Below are positions 34,256 through 43,160 of a stretch of DNA of 64,000 nt, in pieces. Positions within the stretch are counted from its first letter, which is position 1. Each line of letters begins with the position of its first letter. Position numbers and translations under genes: made by a program. Source of the DNA: CAYWPG01 sp964460035. GTDB lineage: Bacteria; Pseudomonadota; Gammaproteobacteria; Nitrococcales; AK92. The DNA is taken from positions 1 through 64,000 of the forward strand of contig CAYWPG010000002.1 in assembly GCA_964460035.1 (NCBI GenBank), in the 5' to 3' direction. Below the pieces are notes generated by a model that ran no database searches, was not told the origin of the DNA, and was given only the letters and a program-made list of their open reading frames with translations.

Positions 34256-36643
34256 CTACCGCGACTCGGCCTGCGCCTGCTCGCGAGGCGTTTTCTCCTC
34301 CTCTGCGAACGCTTCGACCAACGCATCGTCCACCCGCTCCAGCCAGACGAAACGCAGCTGGTTGCGGGCCGCCTCGGGAATCTCCTCGAAGTCGCGCTTA
34401 TTGCGGGCTGGCAACAGCACGGTGCGTATGCCCGCACGCGCCGCCGCCACGCACTTCTCCTTGATCCCGCCGACCGGCAACACCAGTCCGCGCAGGCTGA
34501 TCTCCCCGGTCATGGCGGTGTCGGAGCGCACGCAGCGGTTGGTCAGCAGCGAAGCGAGCGCGGTGAATATCGCTACGCCCGCGCTGGGGCCGTCCTTGGG
34601 AATAGCGCCAGCCGGCACGTGCACGTGAATGTCGCTGTCGGCAAACATCCCCGGGTCCAGCCCCATGTCCGCGGCACGTGTCTTGATCAGGCTCAGCGCC
34701 GCTTGCGCGCTCTCCTTCATCACGTCGCCCAACTGACCGGTGAGGATCAAGCGGCCGCTGCCCGGCATCCGCGTGGCCTCGATGAAGAGAATATCGCCGC
34801 CCGCCGCGGTCCAGGCGAGTCCAGTGGCCACGCCCGGCACGCTAGTGCGCATCGCCGCCTCGTTTTCGTAGCGCGGCGGTCCGAGAATGGAGCGCACCTC
34901 GTCCACGGTAACGTCCACCGAAGTCACGCTGCCCTCGGCTATGCGCACGGCGACATTGCGGCATACGGCGCCGATCTGCCGCTCCAGATTGCGCGCTCCG
35001 GCCTCGCGCGTATAGTCCCGCACGATGGCGTGCAGCGCCTCGTCGTCGATCCGGCATTGCTCGGGCCGCAGTCCGTTCGCCTCAAGCTGACGCCGCACCA
35101 GATAACGGCGCGCGATCTCGACCTTCTCGTCCTCGGTGTACCCGGTAAGCTCTATGACCTCCATGCGATCGCGCAGCGGCCCGGGAATGGCGTCCAGCAC
35201 GTTGGCGGTGGCAATGAAGAACACCCGCGAGAGGTCGAACGGCACACCGAGATAATTGTCGCGGAAGGTGGTGTTCTGCTCCGGGTCCAGCACCTCCAAT
35301 AGCGCCGCCGAAGGATCGCCCTGAATGCCGCTGCCCAGCTTGTCCATCTCGTCGAGCATGAACACCGGGTTGCGAGTCCCGGCCTTGCGGATGCCCTGGA
35401 TGATATTGCCCGGCAACGCCCCTACGTAGGTGCGGCGATGCCCGCGCACCTCGGCCTCGTCGTGCACTCCGCCCAAGCTTGCGCGCACGAACTTCAGCCC
35501 CATGGCGCGCGCGATGCTCTGCCCCAGCGAGGTCTTGCCCACCCCCGGCGGCCCGACGAAGCAGAGGATGGGGCTGCGTCCTTCCGGATTGAGCTTGCGC
35601 ACCGCGAGGTATTCGAGAATGCGCCGCTTGATCTTCTCCAGTCCGTAATGATCCTGATCGAGCACCTCACGCGCATGCGCGATATCGATGGTTTCCTCGC
35701 TAAGGGTTTGCCACGGCAGCGCCAGCAGCCAGTCGAGGTAGTTACGGCTCATCGAATACTCGGTGGATGCTTCGGGCATGCGCTGCAGGCGCTTGAGTTC
35801 CTTACGCGCCTCTTCCTCCACCTCTTCCGGCATGCCGGCCTCGGCGATGGCTTTCTCCAACTCGGCGATCTCTACCGACTTGCCATCCGTCTCGCCCAGC
35901 TCTTTCTGGATGGTCTTGAGCTGCTCGCGCAGCAGATATTCGCGCTGACGCTCGTCCATGCTCTCCTTGGTGCGCGCGGAGATCTCCTGCGACAGGCGCA
36001 TGATCTCTATGCGCTGGTTGAGCAACTCCAGCACCCGGTCCAGCCGCGCCTTCAGATCGAAGGTGCTCAGAATCTCCTGCTTCTGCTCGGACTTGAGATC
36101 CATGAAGCTGGTGATCAAATCGGCCAGCGCTGCCGCTGAGGTAATGCTCTCTATCGCGTTGACCAGCTCCGGCGGAACCTGCGGCAGAAGCTGCAGCGAC
36201 TCGGCCGCCCGCTGCTTAAGATGATGCAGCCGCGCGGCGATTTCGGGGGACTCGTCGTCCTGCTCCGCAATCCGCTCTACCCGCGCGACCAGGAACGGAT
36301 AGCCGTCCAAGAACTCGATAATGCGAAAGCGTTGCTCGCCCTGGCAGATCAGATGATGCGTGCCATCGGGTCCAGTCACGTAGCGCAGTATGGACGCTGC
36401 CGTGCCCACCGTGTGCAAATCCTCCGCCGAGGGCGTTTCCACCTTGGGATCCCGCTGCAGCAACACGCCGATGGGCCGCTCGCTGCGCGCCGCCTCCTGA
36501 GCCGCCGCAATCGATGGCCCGCGGCCCAGCGACAACGGCAGAATCACACCGGGGAACAGCACCGCATTGCGCACGGGTACGACAATGAGCGCGTCCTCCG
36601 GGAATGGTACGCTGCTACCTGCTGCTTGCTGTTGTTCTGCCAT
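34256..36643 (-). CDS. lon: ATP-dependent protease Lon
   Basis: AAA+ serine protease degrading misfolded and regulatory proteins. It has 795 residues. N-terminal LON substrate domain (VVPVRNAVLFPGVILPLSLG), coiled middle (NQRIEIMRLSQEISARTKES), AAA+ module with Walker A FVGPPGVGKTSLGQSIARAM, Walker B in NPVFMLDEMDKLGS, and the protease with Ser in PKDGPSAGVAIFTAL and Lys in PVGGIKEKCVAAARAG. It lies 14 bases after hsp20 rather than in the usual clpP-clpX-lon-hup cluster, suggesting a second Lon. It begins MAEQQQAAGSSVPFPEDALI. Confidence 0.97.
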   Translation of the reverse strand: MAEQQQAAGSSVPFPEDALIVVPVRNAVLFPGVILPLSLGRGPSIAAAQEAARSERPIGVLLQRDPKVETPSAEDLHTVGTAASILRYVTGPDGTHHLICQGEQRFRIIEFLDGYPFLVARVERIAEQDDESPEIAARLHHLKQRAAESLQLLPQVPPELVNAIESITSAAALADLITSFMDLKSEQKQEILSTFDLKARLDRVLELLNQRIEIMRLSQEISARTKESMDERQREYLLREQLKTIQKELGETDGKSVEIAELEKAIAEAGMPEEVEEEARKELKRLQRMPEASTEYSMSRNYLDWLLALPWQTLSEETIDIAHAREVLDQDHYGLEKIKRRILEYLAVRKLNPEGRSPILCFVGPPGVGKTSLGQSIARAMGLKFVRASLGGVHDEAEVRGHRRTYVGALPGNIIQGIRKAGTRNPVFMLDEMDKLGSGIQGDPSAALLEVLDPEQNTTFRDNYLGVPFDLSRVFFIATANVLDAIPGPLRDRMEVIELTGYTEDEKVEIARRYLVRRQLEANGLRPEQCRIDDEALHAIVRDYTREAGARNLERQIGAVCRNVAVRIAEGSVTSVDVTVDEVRSILGPPRYENEAAMRTSVPGVATGLAWTAAGGDILFIEATRMPGSGRLILTGQLGDVMKESAQAALSLIKTRAADMGLDPGMFADSDIHVHVPAGAIPKDGPSAGVAIFTALASLLTNRCVRSDTAMTGEISLRGLVLPVGGIKEKCVAAARAGIRTVLLPARNKRDFEEIPEAARNQLRFVWLERVDDALVEAFAEEEKTPREQAQAESR

Positions 36644-36656
36644 GCTCCCTCTCTCG

Positions 36657-37052
36657 TCAGACCTTACGCAGGCCCAGCAACAGACAACCGTTGGTCAGCT
36701 CCTGGTGCTCGAGCCTATAGAGCCCCTGGGGCAACTCGATACGGCGCTCGAAACGGCCATGGGGAATCTCCAGCCGATGGATCTCGGCATGCCGCACGGC
36801 AGCGGGCAGCGCCCGGACACCGGAAACGACCAATGTGCCCGCTTCAACGGCAACCTGCAGCTGATCGGCATTCACGCCGGGCAGAGCGACCAGAATGGCC
36901 AGTTCGGTTTCGGTCTCGTAAACATCCACTGGCGGTGCCCACGCCGGCGCCGCAGTCCTGCCCAGCTGGAAGAACTGTCGCTGCATGCGCTCGGCGCGGT
37001 CTATCAGTTCGCAGGCTTCCGCCCACATCCAAATTCTCGGATCGCGTGACAT
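36657..37052 (-). CDS. Small heat-shock protein, Hsp20/alpha-crystallin family
   Basis: An ATP-independent holdase of 131 residues. Alpha-crystallin domain (~40-131) from WAPPVDVYETETELAILVAL through LPGVNADQLQVAVEAGTLVV to GRFERRIELPQGL. The conserved A-x-x-x-x-G-V-L is replaced by YRLEHQELTNGCLLLGLRKV, and no I-x-I/V C-terminal extension is visible. Start MSRDPRIWMW at ATG 37052; the frame is open to 37403 without homology. It heads hsp20-lon, a protein quality-control operon. Confidence 0.9.
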   Translation of the reverse strand: MSRDPRIWMWAEACELIDRAERMQRQFFQLGRTAAPAWAPPVDVYETETELAILVALPGVNADQLQVAVEAGTLVVSGVRALPAAVRHAEIHRLEIPHGRFERRIELPQGLYRLEHQELTNGCLLLGLRKV

Positions 37053-37434
37053 CGGGCCTTTCCTGGAATAGTCGCCAAAAGGAATGAAGTTACATCTAAA
37101 AATACCACCACCGGGCACAAGGACGAAAAGTCGCGCGAGCTTGGGAAGGCAACAGTTAAGCCTATCTCGTGCCTGTTTGGGGGCGGGGCGAGCAAAGCAA
37201 AACCGCGGTTTGACCCCTCGCCGGCACGCCCATACCATCCCCCAGATCCGCGCTCGCGTTTCGCGCCTGCGCCAGGGCTGCGTACATGCGGTGCTGGACG
37301 CGCACATCAGGGCATTGCCTGACGGGTTGGCGCGTAGCGTCGCGACACACGCGCAACGCGGCGCAGCAAGCCGGCACAAGTCCGGAAGGGGCGTTCTCGG
37401 CACTGCGCCCGCATTCCGAATTGGAGGTAAACCG
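37053..37434. other. Intergenic region between divergent hsp20 and gloA
   Basis: About 380 bases with no supported gene; long minus-strand frames here are shadows of the hsp20 frame. It should carry two divergent promoters. I looked for a sigma-32 type -35/-10 pair near 37080-37140 and found none convincing. Confidence 0.4.
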
Positions 37435-37980
37435 ATGAGCCGTCACTTCGAAACGGCGCCTGGGCTGTGCGAACAGCCGGACGCCGCGACCCGCGATTTC
37501 GTATTCAACCAGACCATGCTGCGCATCAAAGACCCGCAGCGCTCACTGGACTTCTATACGCGTGTGCTGGGAATGCGCCTGATCCGCAAGCTCGACTTCC
37601 CGGAAATGAAGTTCAGCCTGTACTTTCTGGGCTTCATAGACGACCGCACCGCCGAGACCGTTCCGGCCGACGATCTGGAGCGCACCACCTGGGTGTTCCG
37701 GCAGCAGGCCATGCTCGAACTCACCCACAACTGGGGCACCGAGGACGATCCCGAGTTCCGTTATCACAACGGCAACGATCAGCCGCAGGGCTACGGCCAT
37801 ATCGGGATCACCGTCCCCGATGTGTATGCGGCCTGCGAGCGCTTCGAAGCGCTGGGCGTGGAGTTCGTCAAACGGCCCGACGATGGCAAGATGAAAGGCC
37901 TGGCTTTCATCAAGGACCCGGACGGCTACTGGATCGAGATCCTGCAGGCCGACATGATGGAGCGGCAAAGCCGCGGCTGA
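37435..37980 (+). CDS. gloA: Glyoxalase I (lactoylglutathione lyase)
   Basis: Detoxifies methylglyoxal as its glutathione hemithioacetal. It has 181 residues, the long eukaryote-like form. Metal ligands sit in FNQTMLRIKDP (Gln), MLELTHNWGTED (Glu), GYGHIGITVPD (His) and YWIEILQAD (Glu). A zinc-type enzyme is suggested by the long form (more insertions than nickel-type E. coli GloA). ATG 37435 after TTGGAGGT. It forms a likely unit with the next gene, 44 bp away. Confidence 0.95.
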   Translation: MSRHFETAPGLCEQPDAATRDFVFNQTMLRIKDPQRSLDFYTRVLGMRLIRKLDFPEMKFSLYFLGFIDDRTAETVPADDLERTTWVFRQQAMLELTHNWGTEDDPEFRYHNGNDQPQGYGHIGITVPDVYAACERFEALGVEFVKRPDDGKMKGLAFIKDPDGYWIEILQADMMERQSRG

Positions 37981-38024
37981 AGAACGCGCGCGGCGAATGC
38001 CGCGCAACCGGCAGGGAGATAATC

Positions 38025-38981
38025 ATGGGCATGCTCGTCAACGGCGTCTGGCAGGATACTTGGTACGACACCAAGAGCACGGGCGGACGCTTCGTCCGCC
38101 CGCAGCCGGCATTCCACCACCAGGTCAGCTCGGCGGCGGATGCCGAGTTCCCGGCCGAGCCGGACCGCTACCATCTATATGTCTCCCTTGCCTGCCCCTG
38201 GGCACACCGCACGCTGATCGTGCGCAAACTCAAGCGCCTGGAAAAGGTCATCGGCGTTTCGGTGGTGCATCCGTACATGGGCGAGCAGGGCTGGAGCTTC
38301 GATACCGGGCACCCGGGGACGACTGGCGATCCGGTCAACGGCGCGCAATACATGCACCAGCTCTACACCAAGGCCCGCCCCGACTATACCGGCCGGGTGA
38401 CGGTTCCCGTGCTGTGGGACAAGCAGCGCGGCACCATCGTCAACAACGAATCCTCCGAAATCGTGCGCATCCTCAACAGCGCCTTCGACGCCTTCGGCGA
38501 TGCCGAGGTGGACCTCTACCCCGAGCCGCTGCGCGCAGAGATCGATCGCATCAACGACTTCGTTTACGACCGCATCAACAACGGCGTCTACAAGGCGGGC
38601 TTCGCCACCTCGCAGGAGGCGTATACGGAGGCCGTGACGGCTTTATTCGATGCGCTGGAAGAAATCGAGCAACGTCTGGGCCGACAACGCTACCTGGTTG
38701 GTGACCGCATTACCGAAGCCGACTGGCGGCTGTTCACCACCCTGGTGCGTTTCGACGCCGTCTACGTCGGCCACTTCAAGTGCAACCTCAAGCGCCTGGT
38801 GGACTTCCCCAACCTCTGGGCCTACACCCGCGAGCTCTACCAAGTGCCGGGCATTGCGGATACGGTCAACCTGGAGCATATCAAGCGGCACTACTACACC
38901 AGCCATCCCACGATCAACCCGACCCGCATCATTCCGGTCGGTCCCCAGATCGACTTCACCGCCCCGCATGGGCGGGGTTGA
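38025..38981 (+). CDS. Glutathionyl-hydroquinone reductase (Xi-class GST, YqjG-like)
   Basis: Reduces glutathionyl-hydroquinones with glutathione. It has 318 residues. Thioredoxin-like N-domain with the catalytic Cys in SLACPWAHRTLI, followed by VTVPVLWDKQRGTIVNNESS and EIVRILNSAFD. The C-terminal helical domain includes RYLVGDRITEADWRLFTTLV, HFKCNLKRLVDFPNLWAYTR and NPTRIIPVGP. It starts ATG 38025 with GGGAG before it. Both this and gloA use glutathione, a thematic pair. Confidence 0.95.
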   Translation: MGMLVNGVWQDTWYDTKSTGGRFVRPQPAFHHQVSSAADAEFPAEPDRYHLYVSLACPWAHRTLIVRKLKRLEKVIGVSVVHPYMGEQGWSFDTGHPGTTGDPVNGAQYMHQLYTKARPDYTGRVTVPVLWDKQRGTIVNNESSEIVRILNSAFDAFGDAEVDLYPEPLRAEIDRINDFVYDRINNGVYKAGFATSQEAYTEAVTALFDALEEIEQRLGRQRYLVGDRITEADWRLFTTLVRFDAVYVGHFKCNLKRLVDFPNLWAYTRELYQVPGIADTVNLEHIKRHYYTSHPTINPTRIIPVGPQIDFTAPHGRG

Positions 38982-38985
38982 GTGT

Positions 38986-39032
38986 ACAGGGCCCGACTCC
39001 TGGCGGTAGGGCATTTCGCGACCGGGCCCTGT
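38986..39032. terminator. Long inverted repeat between the GST gene and glpK
   Basis: Perfect 10-bp arms ACAGGGCCCG (38986-38995) and CGGGCCCTGT (39023-39032), loop of 27, right after the GST stop and 18 bases before the end of glpK on the other strand. No T run. A convergent-transcript stop is likely. Confidence 0.5.
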
Positions 39033-39050
39033 GGGAGAGGATGAAAGCGC

Positions 39051-40535
39051 TCAGTCCTGGCAGCGCACTCGGGCCACAGCGTCCAGCCAGCCGGCGTACA
39101 GAGCATCGCGCCGCTGCGCATCCAGCTCGGGCGTAAAACTGCGCTCGCAGTGCCAGAGTTCGGCGATCTCTTCAAGGCTGCCGAACACACCGGCCTCCAG
39201 CCCGGCCAGGTAAGCCGCGCCCAGCGCGGTGGTTTCGGTGATCGCGGGGCGGTCGACGCGAATGCCGAGAATATCGGCCAGGAACTGCACCAGCCAGCTG
39301 TTGACGGCCATACCGCCGTCCACGCGCAGCGTGGTGGGAGACGCGCCGTCGTTGGCCATGGCCTCCAGCAAGTCCTTGGTCTGGTAGCACACAGCCTGCA
39401 GGCCGGCGGTGACGATCTCCTTGATGCCGGTGTCGCGCGTCAAGCCCAGGATGGCGCCACGAGCCCGGGGGTCCCAGTAGGGAGCGCCCAGCCCGGTAAA
39501 CGCCGGCACCATGTAGACGCTGTTCTCGTAGCCCGTGGCGGCGGCAAGCGGTTCGCTGTCCGGCGCTGCCTGAATCAGCTTGAGCCCGTCGCGCAGCCAC
39601 TGCATGGCGGCGCCCGCCACGAAAATACTGCCCTCGATCGCGTAACTCACCTCGCCGCGCAGGCGATAGCCCACAGTGGTGAGCAGCCGATTCTGCGATT
39701 GCAGCGCTTTGCTGCCGGTGTTGAGCACCAGAAAGCACCCCGTGCCGTAGGTGCTTTTCGCCATCCCGGGCTGGAAGCAGGCCTGCCCCACCAGCGCGGC
39801 CTGCTGATCGCCAGCCATGCCGGTGATCGGCAGCGGAGCGCCGAACAACTCCCCCTCGGTGGTGCCAAAGAGCGCGCTGCTGTCCTGCACTTCGGGCAGC
39901 AGCTCCGCCGGAATGCCGAAGCAGTCCAGCAGCTCCGCATCCCATTCCTGGGTGTGTATGTTGAACAGCAAGGTACGCGAGGCGTTGGTCGCATCGGTGC
40001 GATGGCTCTTGCCCCCGGTCAAGCGCCAAAGCAGGAAGCTGTCGATGGTGCCGAAGGCCAGCTCGCCGCGCTCGGCGCGACGGCGGGCGTCCGGTACGTT
40101 GTCCAGCAGCCAGCGGATCTTGGTGGCGGAGAAATAGGGGTCGATCAACAGGCCGGTCTTGGCGCTTACCATGGGCTCCACGCCTTCGGCACGCAGCCGC
40201 TCGCACAGGGGCGCGGTGCGCCGGTCCTGCCAGACGATGGCGTTGTAGATCGGCTGACCGCTGGCCCTATCCCATATCACCGCCGTTTCGCGCTGATTGG
40301 TGATGCCGATGGCGGCCACATCGCGCACGTTCACGCCGGGTGCTGCCAGCACCTCGCGGCACACGGTCAGCGTAGTCTCCCAGATCTCTTCCGGGTCGTG
40401 CTCTACCCAGCCGTCGGCCGGGAAAAGCTGACGGAACTCGCGCTGCGCCATTTTCACCACTTTTCCGGAGCGGTCGAACAGTATCGCGCGCGAGCTGGTG
40501 GTTCCTTGATCGATTGCGAGCAAGAAAGCGGCCAT
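39051..40535 (-). CDS. glpK: Glycerol kinase
   Basis: Phosphorylates glycerol to glycerol-3-phosphate. It has 494 residues. ATP-grasp-like FGGY motifs: AIDQGTTSSRAILFD, the phosphate-binding WQDRRT and DATNASRTLLFN, GMAGDQQAALVGQ, and MVPAFTGLGAPYWDPRARGA with LRVDGGMAVNSWLVQFLADI. MAAFLLAIDQG is the start at 40535. Divergent from glpR with about 150 bp between and joined functionally to glpD and the glp transporter across glpR. Confidence 0.98.
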   Translation of the reverse strand: MAAFLLAIDQGTTSSRAILFDRSGKVVKMAQREFRQLFPADGWVEHDPEEIWETTLTVCREVLAAPGVNVRDVAAIGITNQRETAVIWDRASGQPIYNAIVWQDRRTAPLCERLRAEGVEPMVSAKTGLLIDPYFSATKIRWLLDNVPDARRRAERGELAFGTIDSFLLWRLTGGKSHRTDATNASRTLLFNIHTQEWDAELLDCFGIPAELLPEVQDSSALFGTTEGELFGAPLPITGMAGDQQAALVGQACFQPGMAKSTYGTGCFLVLNTGSKALQSQNRLLTTVGYRLRGEVSYAIEGSIFVAGAAMQWLRDGLKLIQAAPDSEPLAAATGYENSVYMVPAFTGLGAPYWDPRARGAILGLTRDTGIKEIVTAGLQAVCYQTKDLLEAMANDGASPTTLRVDGGMAVNSWLVQFLADILGIRVDRPAITETTALGAAYLAGLEAGVFGSLEEIAELWHCERSFTPELDAQRRDALYAGWLDAVARVRCQD

Positions 40536-40689
40536 GGTTGGTTTTCCTTACGTAGTTGCCTGATCCGCCGCCTTGCACTCCGTTGTCGCACCACCGAAGT
40601 CCGATATGGAGGCGTTGACTTCCAGGGCGGGCGCGAGCAGCGGGGCAAGTGCTGCTAACATGATCTCACTCTAGCTCACGAGTGCGGTC

Positions 40690-41469
40690 ATGACCGAGTT
40701 GAACCATCGCCAACACGAAATCCTGACCTTGGTGCGGCAGCGCGGCTTCGCCGCCATCGAAGCGCTGTCGCAGCACTTTAATGTCACCACTCAGACCATT
40801 CGGCGCGATATCAACGAACTCTGCCGCCGCGGCCTGCTGCGCCGCTACCACGGCGGCGCCGGCCTGCCCTCCAGCGTTCAGAACCTCGCCTACTCGGCCC
40901 GCCAGGTCATGAGCCAGGAAGAAAAACGGCGCATCGCCGAACTCGTGGCCAGCCACATTCCAGATCAAGCCTCGCTGTTCATCACTTTGGGCACTACCAC
41001 CGAGGAAATCGCCAAAGCGCTGAAGCATCGCCGCGGGCTGCGCGTGATCACCAACAACCTGCATGTGGCCACGCTGATGGCCGACTACGAAGACTGCGAG
41101 GTCATGCTCACCGGCGGCAAGTTGCGCCGCCCCGATCATGGCCTCACCGGCGAGGCCACCATTGCCTTCTTCAACCAGTTCCGCGCCGACTACTGCCTGA
41201 TCAGCATCTCCGGCATCGACGAGGACGGCACGTTGCTGGAGTTCGATTCCCACGAGGTGCATGTGCTGCAGGCCGTGATGGCCAACTCCCGCAAAGTCTG
41301 GCTGGCGGCGGATCACACCAAATTCGGCCGCAACGCCCTGGCGCGGCTGGGTCATGTGCGCGACCTAGACGCGCTGTTCACCGACCGGGCACCGCCCCCG
41401 CGCCTTGCCGAGGCGATAGCCGAGGCCGGTACGGAGCTTCACGTCGCGGATATATCACAGCGAAAGTAA
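40690..41469 (+). CDS. glpR: Glycerol-3-phosphate regulon repressor GlpR (DeoR family)
   Basis: Represses glp genes until glycerol-3-phosphate binds. It has 259 residues. DeoR HTH (1-55): GFAAIEALSQHFNVTTQTIR, then RDINELCRRGLLRRYHGGA. The C-terminal sugar-phosphate sensor has SLFITLGTTTEEIAKALKHR, VMLTGGKLRRPDHGLTGEAT and the isomerase-like SGIDEDGTLLEFDSHEV. It lies between divergent glpK and glpD; two likely target sites follow at 41511-41560. Identity as GlpR is from sequence plus context. Confidence 0.95.
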   Translation: MTELNHRQHEILTLVRQRGFAAIEALSQHFNVTTQTIRRDINELCRRGLLRRYHGGAGLPSSVQNLAYSARQVMSQEEKRRIAELVASHIPDQASLFITLGTTTEEIAKALKHRRGLRVITNNLHVATLMADYEDCEVMLTGGKLRRPDHGLTGEATIAFFNQFRADYCLISISGIDEDGTLLEFDSHEVHVLQAVMANSRKVWLAADHTKFGRNALARLGHVRDLDALFTDRAPPPRLAEAIAEAGTELHVADISQRK

Positions 41470-41510
41470 GCCACGCTGCCGCCGCGATACCGCTCGGTAG
41501 AGCACCCGCA

Positions 41511-41528
41511 ATGTTCACTTGCAAAACA
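41511..41528. promoter_or_regulatory. Candidate GlpR operator 1, upstream of glpD
   Basis: ATGTTCACTTGCAAAACA: the left half matches the ATGTTC half of GlpR sites, the right half is weaker. It is 42 bases after the glpR stop, and is paired with the better site 32 bases further on. Confidence 0.4.
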
Positions 41529-41542
41529 CCTTTGGGCTCACT

Positions 41543-41560
41543 ATGTTGCTAATTGAACAT
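41543..41560. promoter_or_regulatory. Candidate GlpR operator 2, upstream of glpD
   Basis: ATGTTGCTAATTGAACAT: arms ATGTT and AACAT eight bases apart, with the right half GAACAT identical to known GlpR sites (ATGTTCG...CGAACAT type). It lies about 75 bases upstream of the glpD start. Binding by GlpR is inference. Confidence 0.55.
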
Positions 41561-41636
41561 TGCTCACAGGCAAGGAACGCACTGCCGCCAGCGCTGGAAG
41601 GCGGCAGCACCGCCGCCATCATGGGTGTAACCCGCT

Positions 41637-43160
41637 GTGAACAGGGAAGAAAACTACGACATTCTAATCATTGGAGGCGGGATCAACGGTGCGGGTATCG
41701 CCCGTGACGCTAGTGGTCGCGGCTTCTCCGTGTTGCTTTGTGAACAGGACGATCTGGCGGCCCACACGTCCTCGGCCAGCACCAAGCTGATACACGGCGG
41801 TCTGCGCTACCTGGAGCAATACGAATTCTCCCTCGTGCGCAAGGCGTTGCAGGAGCGGGAAGTGCTGCTGCGGGCAGCGCCTCACATTATCTGGCCGCTG
41901 CGTTTCATTATGCCGCATGCGGCCAATCTGCGCCCGGCATGGATGATTCGCGCCGGGCTGTTCCTGTACGACCACCTGGGCAAGCGGGAAAGACTGCCCG
42001 GCTCGCACAGTCTCGACCTGCGCAGCCATCCGGCCGGCACGCCGCTAAAGAGCGCCTTCAGCAAAGGCTTTGTCTACTCCGACTGCTGGGTGCAGGACAG
42101 CAGGCTGGTGGTGCTGAACGCAATGGACGCGGCAGCGCGCGGAGCCCGTATAGAGCCCCGCACACGCGTCGTGTCGGCCCAGCGCAATGGAACGGACTGG
42201 CGGGTCAGCGTGCAAAACCGCAGCGGCGCGCAGCGCACCGTGACCGCAGGCATCCTAGTCAATGCCGGCGGGCCATGGGTAAAGGACGTACTGCAGCACA
42301 CCGCGCGCGTTGCCACCAACGTGCAGGTGCGGCTAGTCAAAGGCAGCCACATCGTCGTACCGAGGCTCTTCGAGCACCCCTTCTGCTACATCTTCCAGAA
42401 CCCCGACCGGCGAATCGTGTTCGCGATTCCCTACGAGCAGGATTTCACGCTGATAGGCACCACCGACGTTCCCTTCGAGGGCGATCCACAGGCACCGCGG
42501 ATCGACCGGCAAGAAGTGGAATACCTGTGCAAGACGGCGAACCGTTATTTCACGACCAGCATAGGCGCCAGCGACGTGGTTTGGAGCTACTCGGGCGTAC
42601 GGCCGCTGTACGACGAGCGGGGCGAGACCAACGTCTCCAAGGTCAGCCGGGATTACTTGCTCACGCTGGACACCCACGGCGCGCCCATCCTGTCCGTATT
42701 CGGCGGCAAGATCACGACCTATCGCCGTCTCGCGGAGGAGGCGATGCAGGATATAGAGGCGGTGCTGGGCAAGCGCGGACCGCCATGGACCGCGCGCGAA
42801 CCCCTGCCCGGTGGTGATATGCCGGGCGCGGAGTTCGACCGCTACCTGGCCAAGTTCCACAGCCGCTACTCCTGGCTGCCGCCGACACTGGCATACCGCT
42901 ACGCGCGCAACTATGGCACGCGGGCGGAACGCTTGCTGGGCGATGCGGCAAGCATCGCCGATCTGGGCCTGCGCTACGGCAGCGATCTGTACGAGCGCGA
43001 GGTCGCCTATCTGATAGAGCACGAGTGGGCCGTGGAGGTGGACGACATCATCTGGCGCCGCTCCAAGCTCGGCCTGCGCCTTAGCCAGGCCGAGGTCGCC
43101 AAGCTGGCAGCGCGCCTTGCGGCGCAGCCGCCGCGCCGAAGCGAGGAGCACGCCTCATGA
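41637..43160 (+). CDS. glpD: Glycerol-3-phosphate dehydrogenase, aerobic (GlpD)
   Basis: Membrane-bound FAD enzyme that oxidises glycerol-3-phosphate to DHAP with electrons to quinone. It has 507 residues. N-terminal FAD motif DILIIGGGINGAGIARDASG, then SSASTKLIHGGLRYLEQYEF, IPYEQDFTLIGTTDVPFEGD, WSYSGVRPLYDERGE and SVFGGKITTYRRLAEEAM. C-terminal helical domain RYARNYGTRAERLL with EHEWAVEVDDIIWRRSKLGL. GTG start (41637) lacks a strong SD. The stop overlaps the glpS ATG (ATGA). Confidence 0.97.
   Translation: MNREENYDILIIGGGINGAGIARDASGRGFSVLLCEQDDLAAHTSSASTKLIHGGLRYLEQYEFSLVRKALQEREVLLRAAPHIIWPLRFIMPHAANLRPAWMIRAGLFLYDHLGKRERLPGSHSLDLRSHPAGTPLKSAFSKGFVYSDCWVQDSRLVVLNAMDAAARGARIEPRTRVVSAQRNGTDWRVSVQNRSGAQRTVTAGILVNAGGPWVKDVLQHTARVATNVQVRLVKGSHIVVPRLFEHPFCYIFQNPDRRIVFAIPYEQDFTLIGTTDVPFEGDPQAPRIDRQEVEYLCKTANRYFTTSIGASDVVWSYSGVRPLYDERGETNVSKVSRDYLLTLDTHGAPILSVFGGKITTYRRLAEEAMQDIEAVLGKRGPPWTAREPLPGGDMPGAEFDRYLAKFHSRYSWLPPTLAYRYARNYGTRAERLLGDAASIADLGLRYGSDLYEREVAYLIEHEWAVEVDDIIWRRSKLGLRLSQAEVAKLAARLAAQPPRRSEEHAS

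Noticed and set aside
37080..37140. Sigma-32 promoter before hsp20
   Set aside because: A TTGTGC element has a spacer too short to a TATTTT; not convincing.
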